Assembly (NCBI RefSeq): GCF_938039205.1
Contig: NZ_CALHVM010000005.1
Coordinates: 6,601 to 70,600 of the forward strand
Direction of reading: 5' to 3'
From: an uncultured Campylobacter sp.
GTDB taxonomy: Bacteria; Campylobacterota; Campylobacteria; Campylobacterales; Campylobacteraceae
Length of the DNA stretch: 64,000 nucleotides
Within the stretch, counting starts at the first letter, position 1. Each line of letters begins with the position of its first letter. Of this stretch, positions 35,959-45,600 are shown piece after piece. The position numbers were made by a program, and so were the translations under genes. The notes below the pieces were generated by a model. The model ran no database searches, was not told the DNA's origin, and was given only the letters and a program-made list of their open reading frames with translations.

Positions 35959-37190
35959 AATTTAAGCTTTTGCTCTTTTGCGCGCTAAATTTGACGGCCT
36001 TGGCCGGTCCGCTGCAAGACGCTATAAACGCCGCCGAACCGGGCGACATCTTGCGCCTAAACGACGGCCTTTACGAAGGAAATATAATCGTAGATAAACC
36101 GCTAACGATAATAGGCAAAGGCGAGAACGCCGTGATACGAGGCGACCGCAAATCAAGCGTGATAAAAGTAACGGCAAAAAACGTCAAGCTCATAAATTTA
36201 AACATCGAAGGCAGCGGCACGAGTCAAATGAACCTAGACGCGGGCATAAGTTGCGCAAAGGGCAATAATATTTTAGTCGAGAAAAACCGCTTTAAAGACG
36301 TGCTTTTTGGTATCGAGCTATCAGAATGCAACCAGGCCGTGATAAGAGATAACAACATCACCTCAAAAGATGGATTTGACGTGCCTAGACGCGGCGACGC
36401 CGTGCGCGCGTGGTATTCGCACGAAAATTTGATCGAGCGCAACTACGTCTATAACAGCCGCGACATCGTGGCGTGGTTTTCCAGCAACAACATAATCCGC
36501 AAAAATTTCGGCAAAAACAACCGCTACGCCGTGCATACGATGTACTCTACGGGTAACCTCATCGAGGATAACGAATTTAGCGGCGGCGCGGTGGGGATGT
36601 ATTTTATGTTTTCAACAAATTCCCTCGTGCGCCGAAACGTGATAATCAACTCAAACGGAGCATTCGGCGTGGGTATCGCGCTAAAAGATACCTCGGGCTT
36701 TACCGTGAGCGAAAATACCTTTTTATATAACTCGCGCGGCATCTACTCCGACCGCTCGCCGCTAAATCCGGGCGCCGTAAATTTGATCGAAAACAATCAA
36801 ATTTTATACAACGTCATCGGGCTGCAAATGCACGCGACGCAGGAAAAAAGCGTGTTTAAGGGCAATGATTTTATCGGAAACATGGAAACGGCTATCAACG
36901 ACACTCCGGGCTCAAAGATCGAGCTAAACGAGTGGAGCGGTAATTATTTCGACGAATACGAAGGACTCGACGTCGATAGAGACGGCATCGGCGATACGCC
37001 ATACTTGCACTTCGTTTACGCCGACAAGCTTTGGCAGTATTATCCGGCCCTACGCTTTTTCTACGGCTCCACCGTGATTAGCGGGCTAAATTTCCTAGCT
37101 AAACTTGCCCCCTTTTCCGAGCCGCTTAAGCTTTTAGAGGACGACTCTCCTAAAATGCGCCCAAACAACGCTCAAAAGGCAACGCTATGA
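35955..37190 (+). CDS. nosD: NosD periplasmic beta-helix copper-site maturation protein
   Basis: The 411-residue protein has a signal peptide (LLLFCALNLTALAG) and many parallel beta-helix (CASH) repeats of the type IxxNxFxxxxxGIxL, e.g. NLIERNYVYNSRDIVAWFSS. NosD works with the NosFY ABC transporter to assemble the CuZ sulfide/copper cluster. I start at MKFKLLLF (35955), overlapping nosB by 4 bp, rather than at an upstream frame inside nosB. Confidence 0.95.
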   Translation: MKFKLLLFCALNLTALAGPLQDAINAAEPGDILRLNDGLYEGNIIVDKPLTIIGKGENAVIRGDRKSSVIKVTAKNVKLINLNIEGSGTSQMNLDAGISCAKGNNILVEKNRFKDVLFGIELSECNQAVIRDNNITSKDGFDVPRRGDAVRAWYSHENLIERNYVYNSRDIVAWFSSNNIIRKNFGKNNRYAVHTMYSTGNLIEDNEFSGGAVGMYFMFSTNSLVRRNVIINSNGAFGVGIALKDTSGFTVSENTFLYNSRGIYSDRSPLNPGAVNLIENNQILYNVIGLQMHATQEKSVFKGNDFIGNMETAINDTPGSKIELNEWSGNYFDEYEGLDVDRDGIGDTPYLHFVYADKLWQYYPALRFFYGSTVISGLNFLAKLAPFSEPLKLLEDDSPKMRPNNAQKATL

Positions 37191-37867
37191 ATAGACGAAA
37201 TTTTATCGCACTAACGGCAGGCGCGGCGGCCGCAGGCTACGGCATCGGATATTTTTTACCCAAAACGCGCGCGGACGAGCTTTTTTTGCGGCCTCCGGGT
37301 GCGGTTAAAAATTTCGAATCACTCTGCATAAAATGCGGCCAGTGCGTGCAGGTCTGTCCGTATCACAGCATCGAGCTACTAGATATAACGCAGGGCTACT
37401 CAAACGGCACGTCCTATATCGACGCGCACGAGCGAGGCTGCTATCTGTGCGACCTTTTTCCTTGTGTTTTGGCCTGTCCTAGCGGCGCGCTAGATCACGC
37501 TACGACGCAGATCAGCGACGTAAAGATGGGCGTGGGCGTGCTGCGAGGACGCGAGGCCTGTCTAGCGTACAAAAACGAAAACGTAAATTTAAACGGCATT
37601 ACGAAAATGCTTGAGCGTAAAATTTACAACGACCGCGAGCAAGCCGTAAAAGACGCCGTCCAAAATAGCGTGGACAAGCCCTGTGATCTATGCGTGAGCC
37701 TCTGTCCGGTCGGAGACGTCGCCATAGCGATGGCTAAAAGCGACGGGCGAAATTTGCCCGAATTTAAACAAGGTTGCGTCGGATGCGGCGTGTGCGCCGA
37801 GGTTTGCCCGGTGCAAATCATCGACATCGCGCCAAACCGCGGCTATGAAGAAATTTACAAAGGATAA
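37187..37867 (+). CDS. nosG: NosG ferredoxin-type protein
   Basis: The 226-residue protein starts with a twin-arginine-like signal (MNRRNFIALTAGAAAAGYGI) and has four 4Fe-4S motifs (CIKCGQCVQVC; CYLCDLFPCVLAC; CDLCVSLC; CVGCGVCAEVC). It is NapG-like and probably passes electrons from menaquinol via NosH to NosC cytochromes. It overlaps nosD by 4 bp. Confidence 0.94.
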   Translation: MNRRNFIALTAGAAAAGYGIGYFLPKTRADELFLRPPGAVKNFESLCIKCGQCVQVCPYHSIELLDITQGYSNGTSYIDAHERGCYLCDLFPCVLACPSGALDHATTQISDVKMGVGVLRGREACLAYKNENVNLNGITKMLERKIYNDREQAVKDAVQNSVDKPCDLCVSLCPVGDVAIAMAKSDGRNLPEFKQGCVGCGVCAEVCPVQIIDIAPNRGYEEIYKG

Positions 37868-37869
37868 AA

Positions 37870-38442
37870 ATGAGAAATAAAATTTTAGGCTGTCTCGTCG
37901 CCCTCGCTGCTGCCATGCTGATAACGGGCTGCGAAAGCAAAGATGATAAAAAAAGCGCGACGCAAGCGGCAAAAACGCAAGCGACGCCCGCCGCCGCAGG
38001 CATGATAGAGACGCAAAAAGCGGACTCAAACGCAACCGCGCAAAAAGACTACGATCAGTTTATGACCTACGATATAAACGGCAAAAAGAGAGTCAAATTT
38101 GGCCTGGACGACGAGGAAAGCGAAACTAGCCGCTCGGTAGGCGCACTAGCGATGGTGCGAAGCCCGCTGCAAAGCATAAATTTAAAACTCATCAAAGGGC
38201 GGCTTAGCAAGGACTTTATCGTAAAATGCTCCGCCTGTCACGATGACTACGCCAACGGTATCATCGGCCCGTCGCTGCTAAATAAAACCTCGGATCAAAT
38301 TTACGACATGATCGCCGCATATAAGAGCAAGCAAAAGGCAAATCCGCTGATGAAAGACCTAGTCCAAACCCTAGACGAGGCGCAAATCCGCGCCCTAGCA
38401 AATGAAATCAGCGAATTTAACGAGCAATTTAGAAAAAAATAG
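37870..38442 (+). CDS. nosC1: monoheme cytochrome c, NosC1 type
   Basis: The 190-residue protein has a lipoprotein-like signal (AAAMLITGCESK, lipobox LITGC) and one heme c motif, CSACH (about residue 118), with downstream methionines. It would be an outer-face lipoprotein carrying electrons toward NosZ. It lies 2 bp after nosG. Confidence 0.9.
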   Translation: MRNKILGCLVALAAAMLITGCESKDDKKSATQAAKTQATPAAAGMIETQKADSNATAQKDYDQFMTYDINGKKRVKFGLDDEESETSRSVGALAMVRSPLQSINLKLIKGRLSKDFIVKCSACHDDYANGIIGPSLLNKTSDQIYDMIAAYKSKQKANPLMKDLVQTLDEAQIRALANEISEFNEQFRKK

Positions 38443-38451
38443 GAGGCTAAA

Positions 38452-38907
38452 ATGGGAAAGAAAATAGCGATAATCTTTGGAGTTTTGGTACTTGCGCTCA
38501 TGGTTTTTATGCTAACTAGTCAGCCCTCAGCACCCATAAAGGACGCTAGCAGGCCCGAGCTAAAGCCGGCGCAGCAAACGCAGCCAAAGGTCGTAAACGA
38601 AGAGCTAAATTTGCAAGATAGCGAAGAGATCAAAAAGATAAAACAGCTACAAAACAGCGTCGCAAATCAGCCTAGCGACGGCGTTAGCAAGCGATACCTG
38701 ACCTCCTGCGCGCCTTGTCACGGAGCAAACGGCAAGGGCATAATGGCGCCTAGTATCGCAGGAAAAAGCAAGGACGAAATCCTAGCTTCGCTAAAAAACT
38801 ACAAAGAGGGCAAGGTGCCAAATAGCCTGATGAAGGGGCTTCTTACGAACGTATCAGACGAGGATTTAGGCTTGCTAGCGGATGAAATTTCAAAATTTAA
38901 AGAGTAG
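38452..38907 (+). CDS. nosC2: monoheme cytochrome c, NosC2 type
   Basis: The 151-residue protein has one N-terminal anchor helix (IAIIFGVLVLALMVFML), a Pro/Lys-rich linker and a cytochrome c domain with CAPCHGANGKG (about residue 84). It resembles NosC1 in its C-terminal third (DEDLGLLADEISKF against EAQIRALANEISEF), suggesting duplication. It starts after a good AGGAGG site. Confidence 0.9.
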   Translation: MGKKIAIIFGVLVLALMVFMLTSQPSAPIKDASRPELKPAQQTQPKVVNEELNLQDSEEIKKIKQLQNSVANQPSDGVSKRYLTSCAPCHGANGKGIMAPSIAGKSKDEILASLKNYKEGKVPNSLMKGLLTNVSDEDLGLLADEISKFKE

Positions 38908-38910
38908 AAA

Positions 38911-39816
38911 ATGGACAAGTACGCCACGCGCTGCACGGTCGCCAAAGTCCCGTTTCCAAGCACGCTCACGGTAAAAAACGCCGAGGGCAAAAAGCGCCTT
39001 AGCATCCGCGCTTGGCGGCTCATGACGATCGCGCTAGTGCATATTTTGTTCGTGCTTTCTTACCGCGCGGATATTCAAATTTTAGAAGGCGACATCAGCG
39101 GATCAAGGATCCTAGGCTTTCATTTGACCGACGCTTTTATGAGCTTTCAGGTATTTGCCGCGACGCACGAGTTTCCGATAAATTTGATCATCGGCACGGC
39201 TACGATTTTGCTTTTTTACGCGCTCGTGGGCGGGCGAGCTTTTTGCGGCTGGGTGTGTCCTTATACCTTTTTGGGCGAGATCGGCGAGAAAATCCACGAA
39301 AATTTAGCCGCCAAAAAGATAATCAAACGCCGCGAGTTCGATCCCAAATGGCGCTACGTCTTTACCGCGCTTTTTATCGCGATGAGTTTTGCTAGCTCGC
39401 AGCTCGTGTTTGAGATTTTTAGCGTAACAGGCATAGTATCGCGCTTTATTATTTACGGTTATTTTCACGCGATTTGGTTTGCCCTTTTCGTGCTTTTAGT
39501 CGAGATTTTCTACTCCCGCAGAGGCTGGTGCCGCTACGTCTGTCCCATCGGCGCGACCTACTCACTGCTAACCCGCACCAATGCCGTCAAAGTTAGCTGG
39601 AATAAAGAGCGCTGCGACCACTGTTTAGTCTGTATAGATACCTGTCTCGTGCCGCACGTGCTAGAGATCACGAAGAAAAATGCTAAAACAGGCGACGACG
39701 AAAATAAAAAAGAATTTCGTCTCGTGGGCGGCGACTGCACGCTTTGCGGGCGCTGTATCGACGTGTGTCACCACGACGCGCTGAAATTTGACAACGGCTT
39801 TAAAAAGCTCATCTAA
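38911..39816 (+). CDS. nosH: NosH quinol-linked membrane polyferredoxin
   Basis: The 301-residue NapH-like protein has four membrane helices and membrane-face motifs CGWVCPYTFLGE and CRYVCPIGATYS, then two 4Fe-4S motifs (CDHCLVCIDTC, CTLCGRCIDVC). It probably oxidises menaquinol and feeds NosG/NosC. It lies 3 bp after nosC2. Confidence 0.94.
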   Translation: MDKYATRCTVAKVPFPSTLTVKNAEGKKRLSIRAWRLMTIALVHILFVLSYRADIQILEGDISGSRILGFHLTDAFMSFQVFAATHEFPINLIIGTATILLFYALVGGRAFCGWVCPYTFLGEIGEKIHENLAAKKIIKRREFDPKWRYVFTALFIAMSFASSQLVFEIFSVTGIVSRFIIYGYFHAIWFALFVLLVEIFYSRRGWCRYVCPIGATYSLLTRTNAVKVSWNKERCDHCLVCIDTCLVPHVLEITKKNAKTGDDENKKEFRLVGGDCTLCGRCIDVCHHDALKFDNGFKKLI

Positions 39817-39826
39817 AAGGATAAAT

Positions 39827-40486
39827 TTGATAATCTTAAAAGACATCACAAAGGCTTTTGGCTCGCAAAAGATACTGCAAAACATAAATTTGAGCATAGA
39901 AAAGGGGCAAAAAACGGTCGTGCTAGGACAAAACGGCGCCGGCAAAAGCTCGCTGATGCGCATAATCCTGGGCGAATTTAAACCAAACAGCGGCGAGGTG
40001 CGAGTAAACGGCTTTGACCCATTTACCGCGCGCAAAGAAGCCCTTAGCGTGATATCTTTCGTCCCGCAAACGCCGCCGCCGCTTAAATTTAACCTAAAGG
40101 AGCTTTGCGAGTTCGTCTGCAAAAGCTCGGGCGTAACGCAGGAAAACATAGAGAAATTTTGCGAAAAAATGGAGCTTGATCTAAAAGGAAACTTTCACAA
40201 GCCCTTTTACAAACTCTCGGGCGGTATGAAGCAAAAAATGCTAATCGCAATCGCCTTTGCTAAAAATACCGAGGCTATGATGTTTGACGAGCCCACGGCA
40301 AATTTAGACCCGAAAGCCAGGCGAAATTTTATGGATCTACTGGGCGAGTTCGCGCGAGAAAAGACGCTGGTTTTCATCTCGCACAGGCTTGATGAGGTGC
40401 AAGGCATATCAAACCGCTACGTCGAGATGGATCTGGGGCAAATCGTAAAAGACGAGCTAATCTCTCAAGGAGGCGCGCATGCGTAA
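39827..40486 (+). CDS. nosF: NosF ABC-transporter ATPase
   Basis: Walker A is GQNGAGKSS, the signature LSGGMKQKM and Walker B AMMFDEPTANLD, all intact. With NosY it forms the exporter of the sulfur species needed for NosZ maturation. I start at TTG 39827 (LIILKDITKAFG), which follows an AAAGGA ribosome site 10 bp after the nosH stop; an upstream ATG would overlap nosH by 29 bp and adds residues unlike the family. That gives 219 residues. Confidence 0.94.
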   Translation: MIILKDITKAFGSQKILQNINLSIEKGQKTVVLGQNGAGKSSLMRIILGEFKPNSGEVRVNGFDPFTARKEALSVISFVPQTPPPLKFNLKELCEFVCKSSGVTQENIEKFCEKMELDLKGNFHKPFYKLSGGMKQKMLIAIAFAKNTEAMMFDEPTANLDPKARRNFMDLLGEFAREKTLVFISHRLDEVQGISNRYVEMDLGQIVKDELISQGGAHA

Positions 40487-41306
40487 CCTGCTACTCATCG
40501 CCAAACTAGACGTCGCCGAGTCGCTGCGTTCGCGCTGGTTTCTCATCTATATGCTGGTTTTTATGGGGCTTATCGTTACTTTTATCTTTAGCGGCGTGAC
40601 GGACTCGCGAGTGCTCGGTTTTAGCGGACTTACGCGGCTTTTGCTGCTTTTTATCCAAATTTGTATCGTTATCGTGCCTATTTTTATCCTCATCTCGACC
40701 GTACGCAGCATCAGCGCCGACCGCGACACGAATTTGCTTGAGTATATGCTTAGCTTCCCCGTTAGCCTGGGCGAATACTATTTCGGCAAGGCTTTGGGGC
40801 GCATTTTCGTCATTTTTGTGCCGCTTTTGCTCTCTTTTGTTTTAGCAGTAGTCGCGGGTCTGGTTAAAAAAATCGAGATCCCGTGGGATATCCTAAGCCT
40901 CTACACCGCCCTACTTTTCGCGCTTAGCTTCGTGTTTTTGTCGTTTGGATTTCTCATCTCCTCGGCTATCAAAAATCAAGAAATGGGTCAAGGCGTCGCG
41001 TTTTTACTCTGGCTTATCTTGTTAGCATTTTTAGATCTCGCGCTGATGGGCTTTTTGATGAAAAGCAACGTGCGCGAGGATATCATCTTTTTTATCGCGC
41101 TCATTAACCCCATCGAGGTCTTTAGGATCGCGGCGATTAGCCTGTTTGATCCAAATTTAGCCGTGATCGGCGTGGCGTCGAATTTTGTGCTAAACAACTT
41201 TAGCGCGTTTGGATTCGTGCTTTACTCGATTTTTTACCCGCTGATTTTAGGCGCGATTATGCTTATCGGGGGATATTTTATCTTTAGCAGCAGGGATTTG
41301 GTGTAA
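40479..41306 (+). CDS. nosY: NosY ABC-transporter permease
   Basis: The 275-residue membrane protein has six predicted helices (e.g. FLIYMLVFMGLIVTFIFSGV; IFVIFVPLLLSFVLAVVAGL) and matches NosY. It overlaps nosF by 8 bp. It is the last gene of the nos transcript in this window; no NosL-like lipoprotein follows. Confidence 0.93.
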   Translation: MRNLLLIAKLDVAESLRSRWFLIYMLVFMGLIVTFIFSGVTDSRVLGFSGLTRLLLLFIQICIVIVPIFILISTVRSISADRDTNLLEYMLSFPVSLGEYYFGKALGRIFVIFVPLLLSFVLAVVAGLVKKIEIPWDILSLYTALLFALSFVFLSFGFLISSAIKNQEMGQGVAFLLWLILLAFLDLALMGFLMKSNVREDIIFFIALINPIEVFRIAAISLFDPNLAVIGVASNFVLNNFSAFGFVLYSIFYPLILGAIMLIGGYFIFSSRDLV

Positions 41307-41494
41307 ATTTAGCTAGTCTGCGGTAGGCATTTGGCGTTTAGGCAGGCTAGCTAGTCGTTTTATCAAGCAAATTTGACCGCCGATGCGGCTAAACCGCGAT
41401 GAAACGACGCTATTTTTACGCTATCCATAACCGCTAAAACCCAAAATTTTTTATCGCGGTGAGGCGTATTAAATTTAAGTTCAAAATTCGCCTT
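41307..41494. other. spacer with a direct repeat and a gene-start copy
   Basis: No gene is seen. TTTATCGCGGTGA occurs twice (about 41454 and 41499). Between them, on the minus strand, TTTTGAACTTAAATTTAA copies the region around the start of the unknown gene at 42500. The convergent ends of nosY and the 43-codon gene meet here. Confidence 0.55.
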
Positions 41495-41626
41495 TTATTT
41501 TATCGCGGTGATATATTTATTGGACGCCGCCTTACCGACCGGCGGCTGGGTATCTTGACTCCATATATAGTAGCTTAGCAGCTGTTTTGAATAGTCGTCG
41601 TTTAAATTTAGATTAAATACAGCCAT
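41495..41626 (-). CDS. 43-residue hypothetical protein
   Basis: ATG at 41626 follows AAAGGATAAATA, a good ribosome binding site, and encodes MAVFNLNLNDDYSKQLLSYY followed by IWSQDTQPPVGKAASNKYIT and AIK. It has no membrane helix. It lies 73 bp after the 266-residue unknown gene on the same strand. The good site and non-random composition support a real small gene, but I know no relative; a remnant of a longer protein is possible. Confidence 0.5.
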   Translation of the reverse strand: MAVFNLNLNDDYSKQLLSYYIWSQDTQPPVGKAASNKYITAIK

Positions 41627-41699
41627 TATTTATCCTTTGTGTTGAGATTTTATTTTTTGATTTGAAATTTGCTTGGTAAATTTCAAATGATTAGGCTTT

Positions 41700-42500
41700 T
41701 CAACCGCCTTTAAACAAGTCCTCTCTTACCAGGCGATCCGCTATTTCTTCGGCATTGTTTTTATAAATTTTAAAATCGCTATTGCCGCATGTGTCGATTT
41801 TAAAGTCATCTTCGCTATATGATCTGGTTTGAATCTCTCTTTCATAATATTGCTTTCTATCCAATAAATCTTTGGGAGTATATCCTTCAGGAACTCTAAC
41901 CAAAATAGCACTGAATTTAAAATCATCATAAAGAATAAAGCTTTTATCAAGATATAAAAGATATTTATTTAATCCTTTGTATTCAATTACTGGCATATCA
42001 AAGCCCGCAAAGCCCTCCGCTAAATTTATCTTTAGCCTTTCTGCTATATTTACGGGTTTCATTTGAAATTTCTCGACAAAAATATTTCTATACAGCAGCC
42101 AAGCGTCTTGATTTTTACGTTTTTCTATCTCATACTCTTTGGATAAAACTTCCAACCAATCATCGTTATTAAATTTATCCGTCTCATAAAAGCCTACTTT
42201 AACGGCAAATTCTCCATTGCCGTAGTTGCAAGCTTCATTGTCATATACATAATAGCATCTGTCTGTAATAGCGGCATAAAACAATACGGATCTGTCTAAG
42301 GTATCTAAAATTCCGCGCTTAAAGCGCTCCTCTTTAGACAAAATTCTATCCTCTTTTAGGCAATAGCCCTGCTTGTATTTGTTGTAATCGGGGATTATAC
42401 GGATAAATGCGGCGCCAAGTATCGCCGTAAAAAGCACTACCAACCAAACTATCTTTTTAAGTTTGCTACCGAAGAGTTTTTGTTTTAAATTTAAGTTCAA
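41700..42500 (-). CDS. membrane-anchored hypothetical protein
   Basis: The 266-residue protein has one N-terminal helix (IVWLVVLFTAILGAAFIRII) and a periplasmic or cytosolic domain with five cysteines (GYCLKEDR, DRCYYVY, EACNYG, DTCGN). It is AT-rich compared with the nos genes and has no recognisable family. Low GC, an orphan position between nos and the Aas fusion, and the copied start region nearby hint at acquired DNA. Confidence 0.65.
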   Translation of the reverse strand: MNLNLKQKLFGSKLKKIVWLVVLFTAILGAAFIRIIPDYNKYKQGYCLKEDRILSKEERFKRGILDTLDRSVLFYAAITDRCYYVYDNEACNYGNGEFAVKVGFYETDKFNNDDWLEVLSKEYEIEKRKNQDAWLLYRNIFVEKFQMKPVNIAERLKINLAEGFAGFDMPVIEYKGLNKYLLYLDKSFILYDDFKFSAILVRVPEGYTPKDLLDRKQYYEREIQTRSYSEDDFKIDTCGNSDFKIYKNNAEEIADRLVREDLFKGG

Positions 42501-42671
42501 AATTTGCCTTGTTGTTTTATTTTCATTACGATTATATTGTGATTAAACTTAGGTGTTTATAAGCGGGTATCGCTGTTTTAAAATTTAATCTTACAGGGGT
42601 CTTTTGCCGGAGCTTAGACGATAGGCAAATTTGACGACCTAGTCGCCAAATTTGCCTCTCATAGCATAAAT

Positions 42672-45600
42672 TTAAGCTTCCTCCGCCGCACCCAAATTTC
42701 CCTCGCCGGCGACCAACTGGGCCGCTAGCTTTTTGCTTGATTTAAAGTCCACTTTGCCCGTTCCCAGCACCGGTACGGCCTCTACTTTGTAAATCTTTGA
42801 AGGCTGCATGATAGATGGTATCGCAGAAGCTCTGATGCGCGCGACTAGCTCCTCCTCGCTTATCTCGCCGCTAAAGAGCATTACGACTTGCTCGCCCTTT
42901 TTCTCGTCGGCGACGTTGGTGCAGACAAAGGTCGCCTCATCACCCAGCACGGCTGAAATTTGGGCCTCGACCGCGCCCAGGCTTATCATCTCGCCGCCGA
43001 TTTTGGCAAAGCGCGAGAGCCTATCGGTGATAGTTAAGAAGCCCGCCTCATCCAAAAAGCCGATGTCGCCGCTATTATAGTAGCGCACGCCGTCTAGCTC
43101 GACGATCGCCTCTTTCGTGCGCTCCTCATCCAGATAGTAGCCCTTCATTACCTGATGGCCGCCGATTAGTATGAGGCCCGCCTGCCCGTTTTCTAGCTTT
43201 GCTAGGCTCGTTGGATCGCAGATTCTTATTATCGTGCCGGCCGTCGGTAGGCCTACACTGCCCTCTTTTGAGAAAACGAGCTCTTTAAAAAACTCCGGTT
43301 CTAGCACGTTTGCGGTATTTACGCTAACGACTGGCGAGGTCTCGGTCGTGCCGTAGCCCTCGTAAATTTCGACGCCGAATTTCATCTTAAACTCGCGCTT
43401 AACGGCCGCGTTTAGCTTCTCCGCGCCGGCGATCGCGTAGCGGATCGTAGAAAACATCAGCGGATTTAGCTTTTTGTTTTTGGTGTAGAGCCTAAAAAAC
43501 GTCGAAGTGCCAAACATTATCGTCGCGTGGTATTTAGCAACCATCTTACCCACGGCAAAGGCGTCCGTGGGATCAGGCACGTGAGCCGAGGCGATACCCT
43601 CGCTAAGCGGAAAAAAGGTCGCCGCGGTAAGCCCGAATGAGTGAAATATCGGTAGCGACGCTAAGATAACGTCGTTGCCGTCCGTATTTACGATCTCTGA
43701 AATTTGCTTGATGTTAGCCATTATATTTTTATGCGTTAGCACGATGCCTTTTGGCGTACCTTCGCTGCCGCTGCTAAAGAGTATCGTAGCATCATCGTCG
43801 ATGCGAACGTCGCGAAAATAAATAAGCTCAAGCAGCCAGTGCGGCATCAAAATCGCCTTTAGCATCGCGCAAATTTTATCGGCCTTGCTTATGCCTTGTG
43901 CGACGTCTTCGAGGTAGATTAGTCTGCCTTTTAGCGACTCTTCTAGCTCAAAGCCGCGTGCCTTTAGCTTGGCGATAAACTGGCGCGACGTGATTATACT
44001 TCTTAACCCAGCCTTGTCCGCGCAGCCGATCAAATTTTGCTCGCTAAGCGTGTAGTTTAGATTTACGCTTATCTTGCCTCTGATAAATAGCATCAAATTT
44101 ATAATGCTACCCATCACCGAGGAAGGCAGTATCACGCCGACGTTTCGCTCTTTCAAAAACGAGAATTTAAATTTAGACAAAAACACTAGCACCGTCGCGA
44201 TAACCTTGAGATTGTTTAGATCAGCGCCCGTGCTATCTACCATCGAGCGTTTAAACAGATCCGCTTTAGCGTGTTTTAGCCAGCTAAACTGCATAGGCTC
44301 TAGGGTTTTTAGATACTCTGCCCAGCTAAAAAACGACAGCTCGACGACTTTTTCGCGCACCTGCGGGGCTTTGGTCTCAGGCGCCAAAGGCGCGCCGAAG
44401 CTCACCCTGATAGCACGCTTGCCGTCTACTTTACGGCTGATTCTTTGATAGTATTTTTGAGCACGCGAGAAGCTCGAACCCCAAAGACCGCGCAGATAAA
44501 ACGGCACTATGACAGAGTTCGTATCGCTTGCGGCTATCTCGTAACCGTGCGCAAACTCGTCTATCTGTCCGTTATAGCTGATGTGGCCTTCCGGAAACAA
44601 CGCCACCACATCGCCGGCATCCAGGCACTCGCGGATCTTTTCTAGCGCGCTTTTGCTCGCTCCCGCGCCAATGGGGATCACGTCAAATAAATTTAACAGC
44701 CATTTTAGGTACCAAATTTCATAAAAGCTCTTGTGCATCGCAAATCTGATCGGGCGCGGAGAGGCCATCTGCAGCACCGCCCAGTCTATCCAGCTCATGT
44801 GGTTACCAAGCAACAACACGCCGCCTTTTTGCGGGATATTTTCGACGCCGTCGACGTTGATCGTGTAGCCTATCCTAAAAAACGGCATGATAAGCAAACG
44901 TGCGAAAAGATGCGGTAGGTACTTTATCGTCGCCAGTGCGCAGATGAGTACGCAAAACGACGTAATGACGAAAATCTCCGGCGTACTAACGGCAAATATG
45001 CTAAACGCCATCGCAAGCAGCAAAAACGCCGCCATGAAGATGTTTTGGATAAAGTTACTGCCCGCTAGCGTGCGGCCCATCTGCTCTTCAGACGTGAAAA
45101 ACTGGATATTAGCATTTAACGGCACGATGAAAACGCCGCCGCTAAAACCGAACAAAAAGGACGCCAGCGTCATAAACGCAGCACTTGAGCCCTGCGCAAA
45201 CATAAGTAGCGAAGCAAACAGCCCCAGCGCCCCAAAAGGCACGATGCCCATCTCGATGTGGTTTTTCGAGTAGCTGCCAGCTAGCGCCGAGCCGGCGACT
45301 AGGCCTATGGTGCTAACAGCTAAAATCGCCTGCACGATCATGACGTTATTATCAGCGCTCATAGCCTTGTAGTGAGCTGGGAAAACGGCGATAACCAGCT
45401 GCGCTACCGCCCAAAAAACAGAAAGCCCCAGCGTACATAAAAAGGCGTTTTTGTTGTTAAAGATGTGCCTGGTGTTTTCTTTTAAGTAGCCTAGTTTAAA
45501 GTACTTTTTCGCGTCAAATTTAAGCCCCGCGTCGGTTGCCTCGAAAAAGGGAATCTTAAACGTAAAAATAGTCTCGGCTACCGAGCAAACGAAAAGTATC

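Noticed and set aside
39788..39826. Upstream ATG start for nosF
   Set aside because: It lies inside nosH and adds 13 residues unlike the family; the TTG at 39827 has a proper ribosome binding site.
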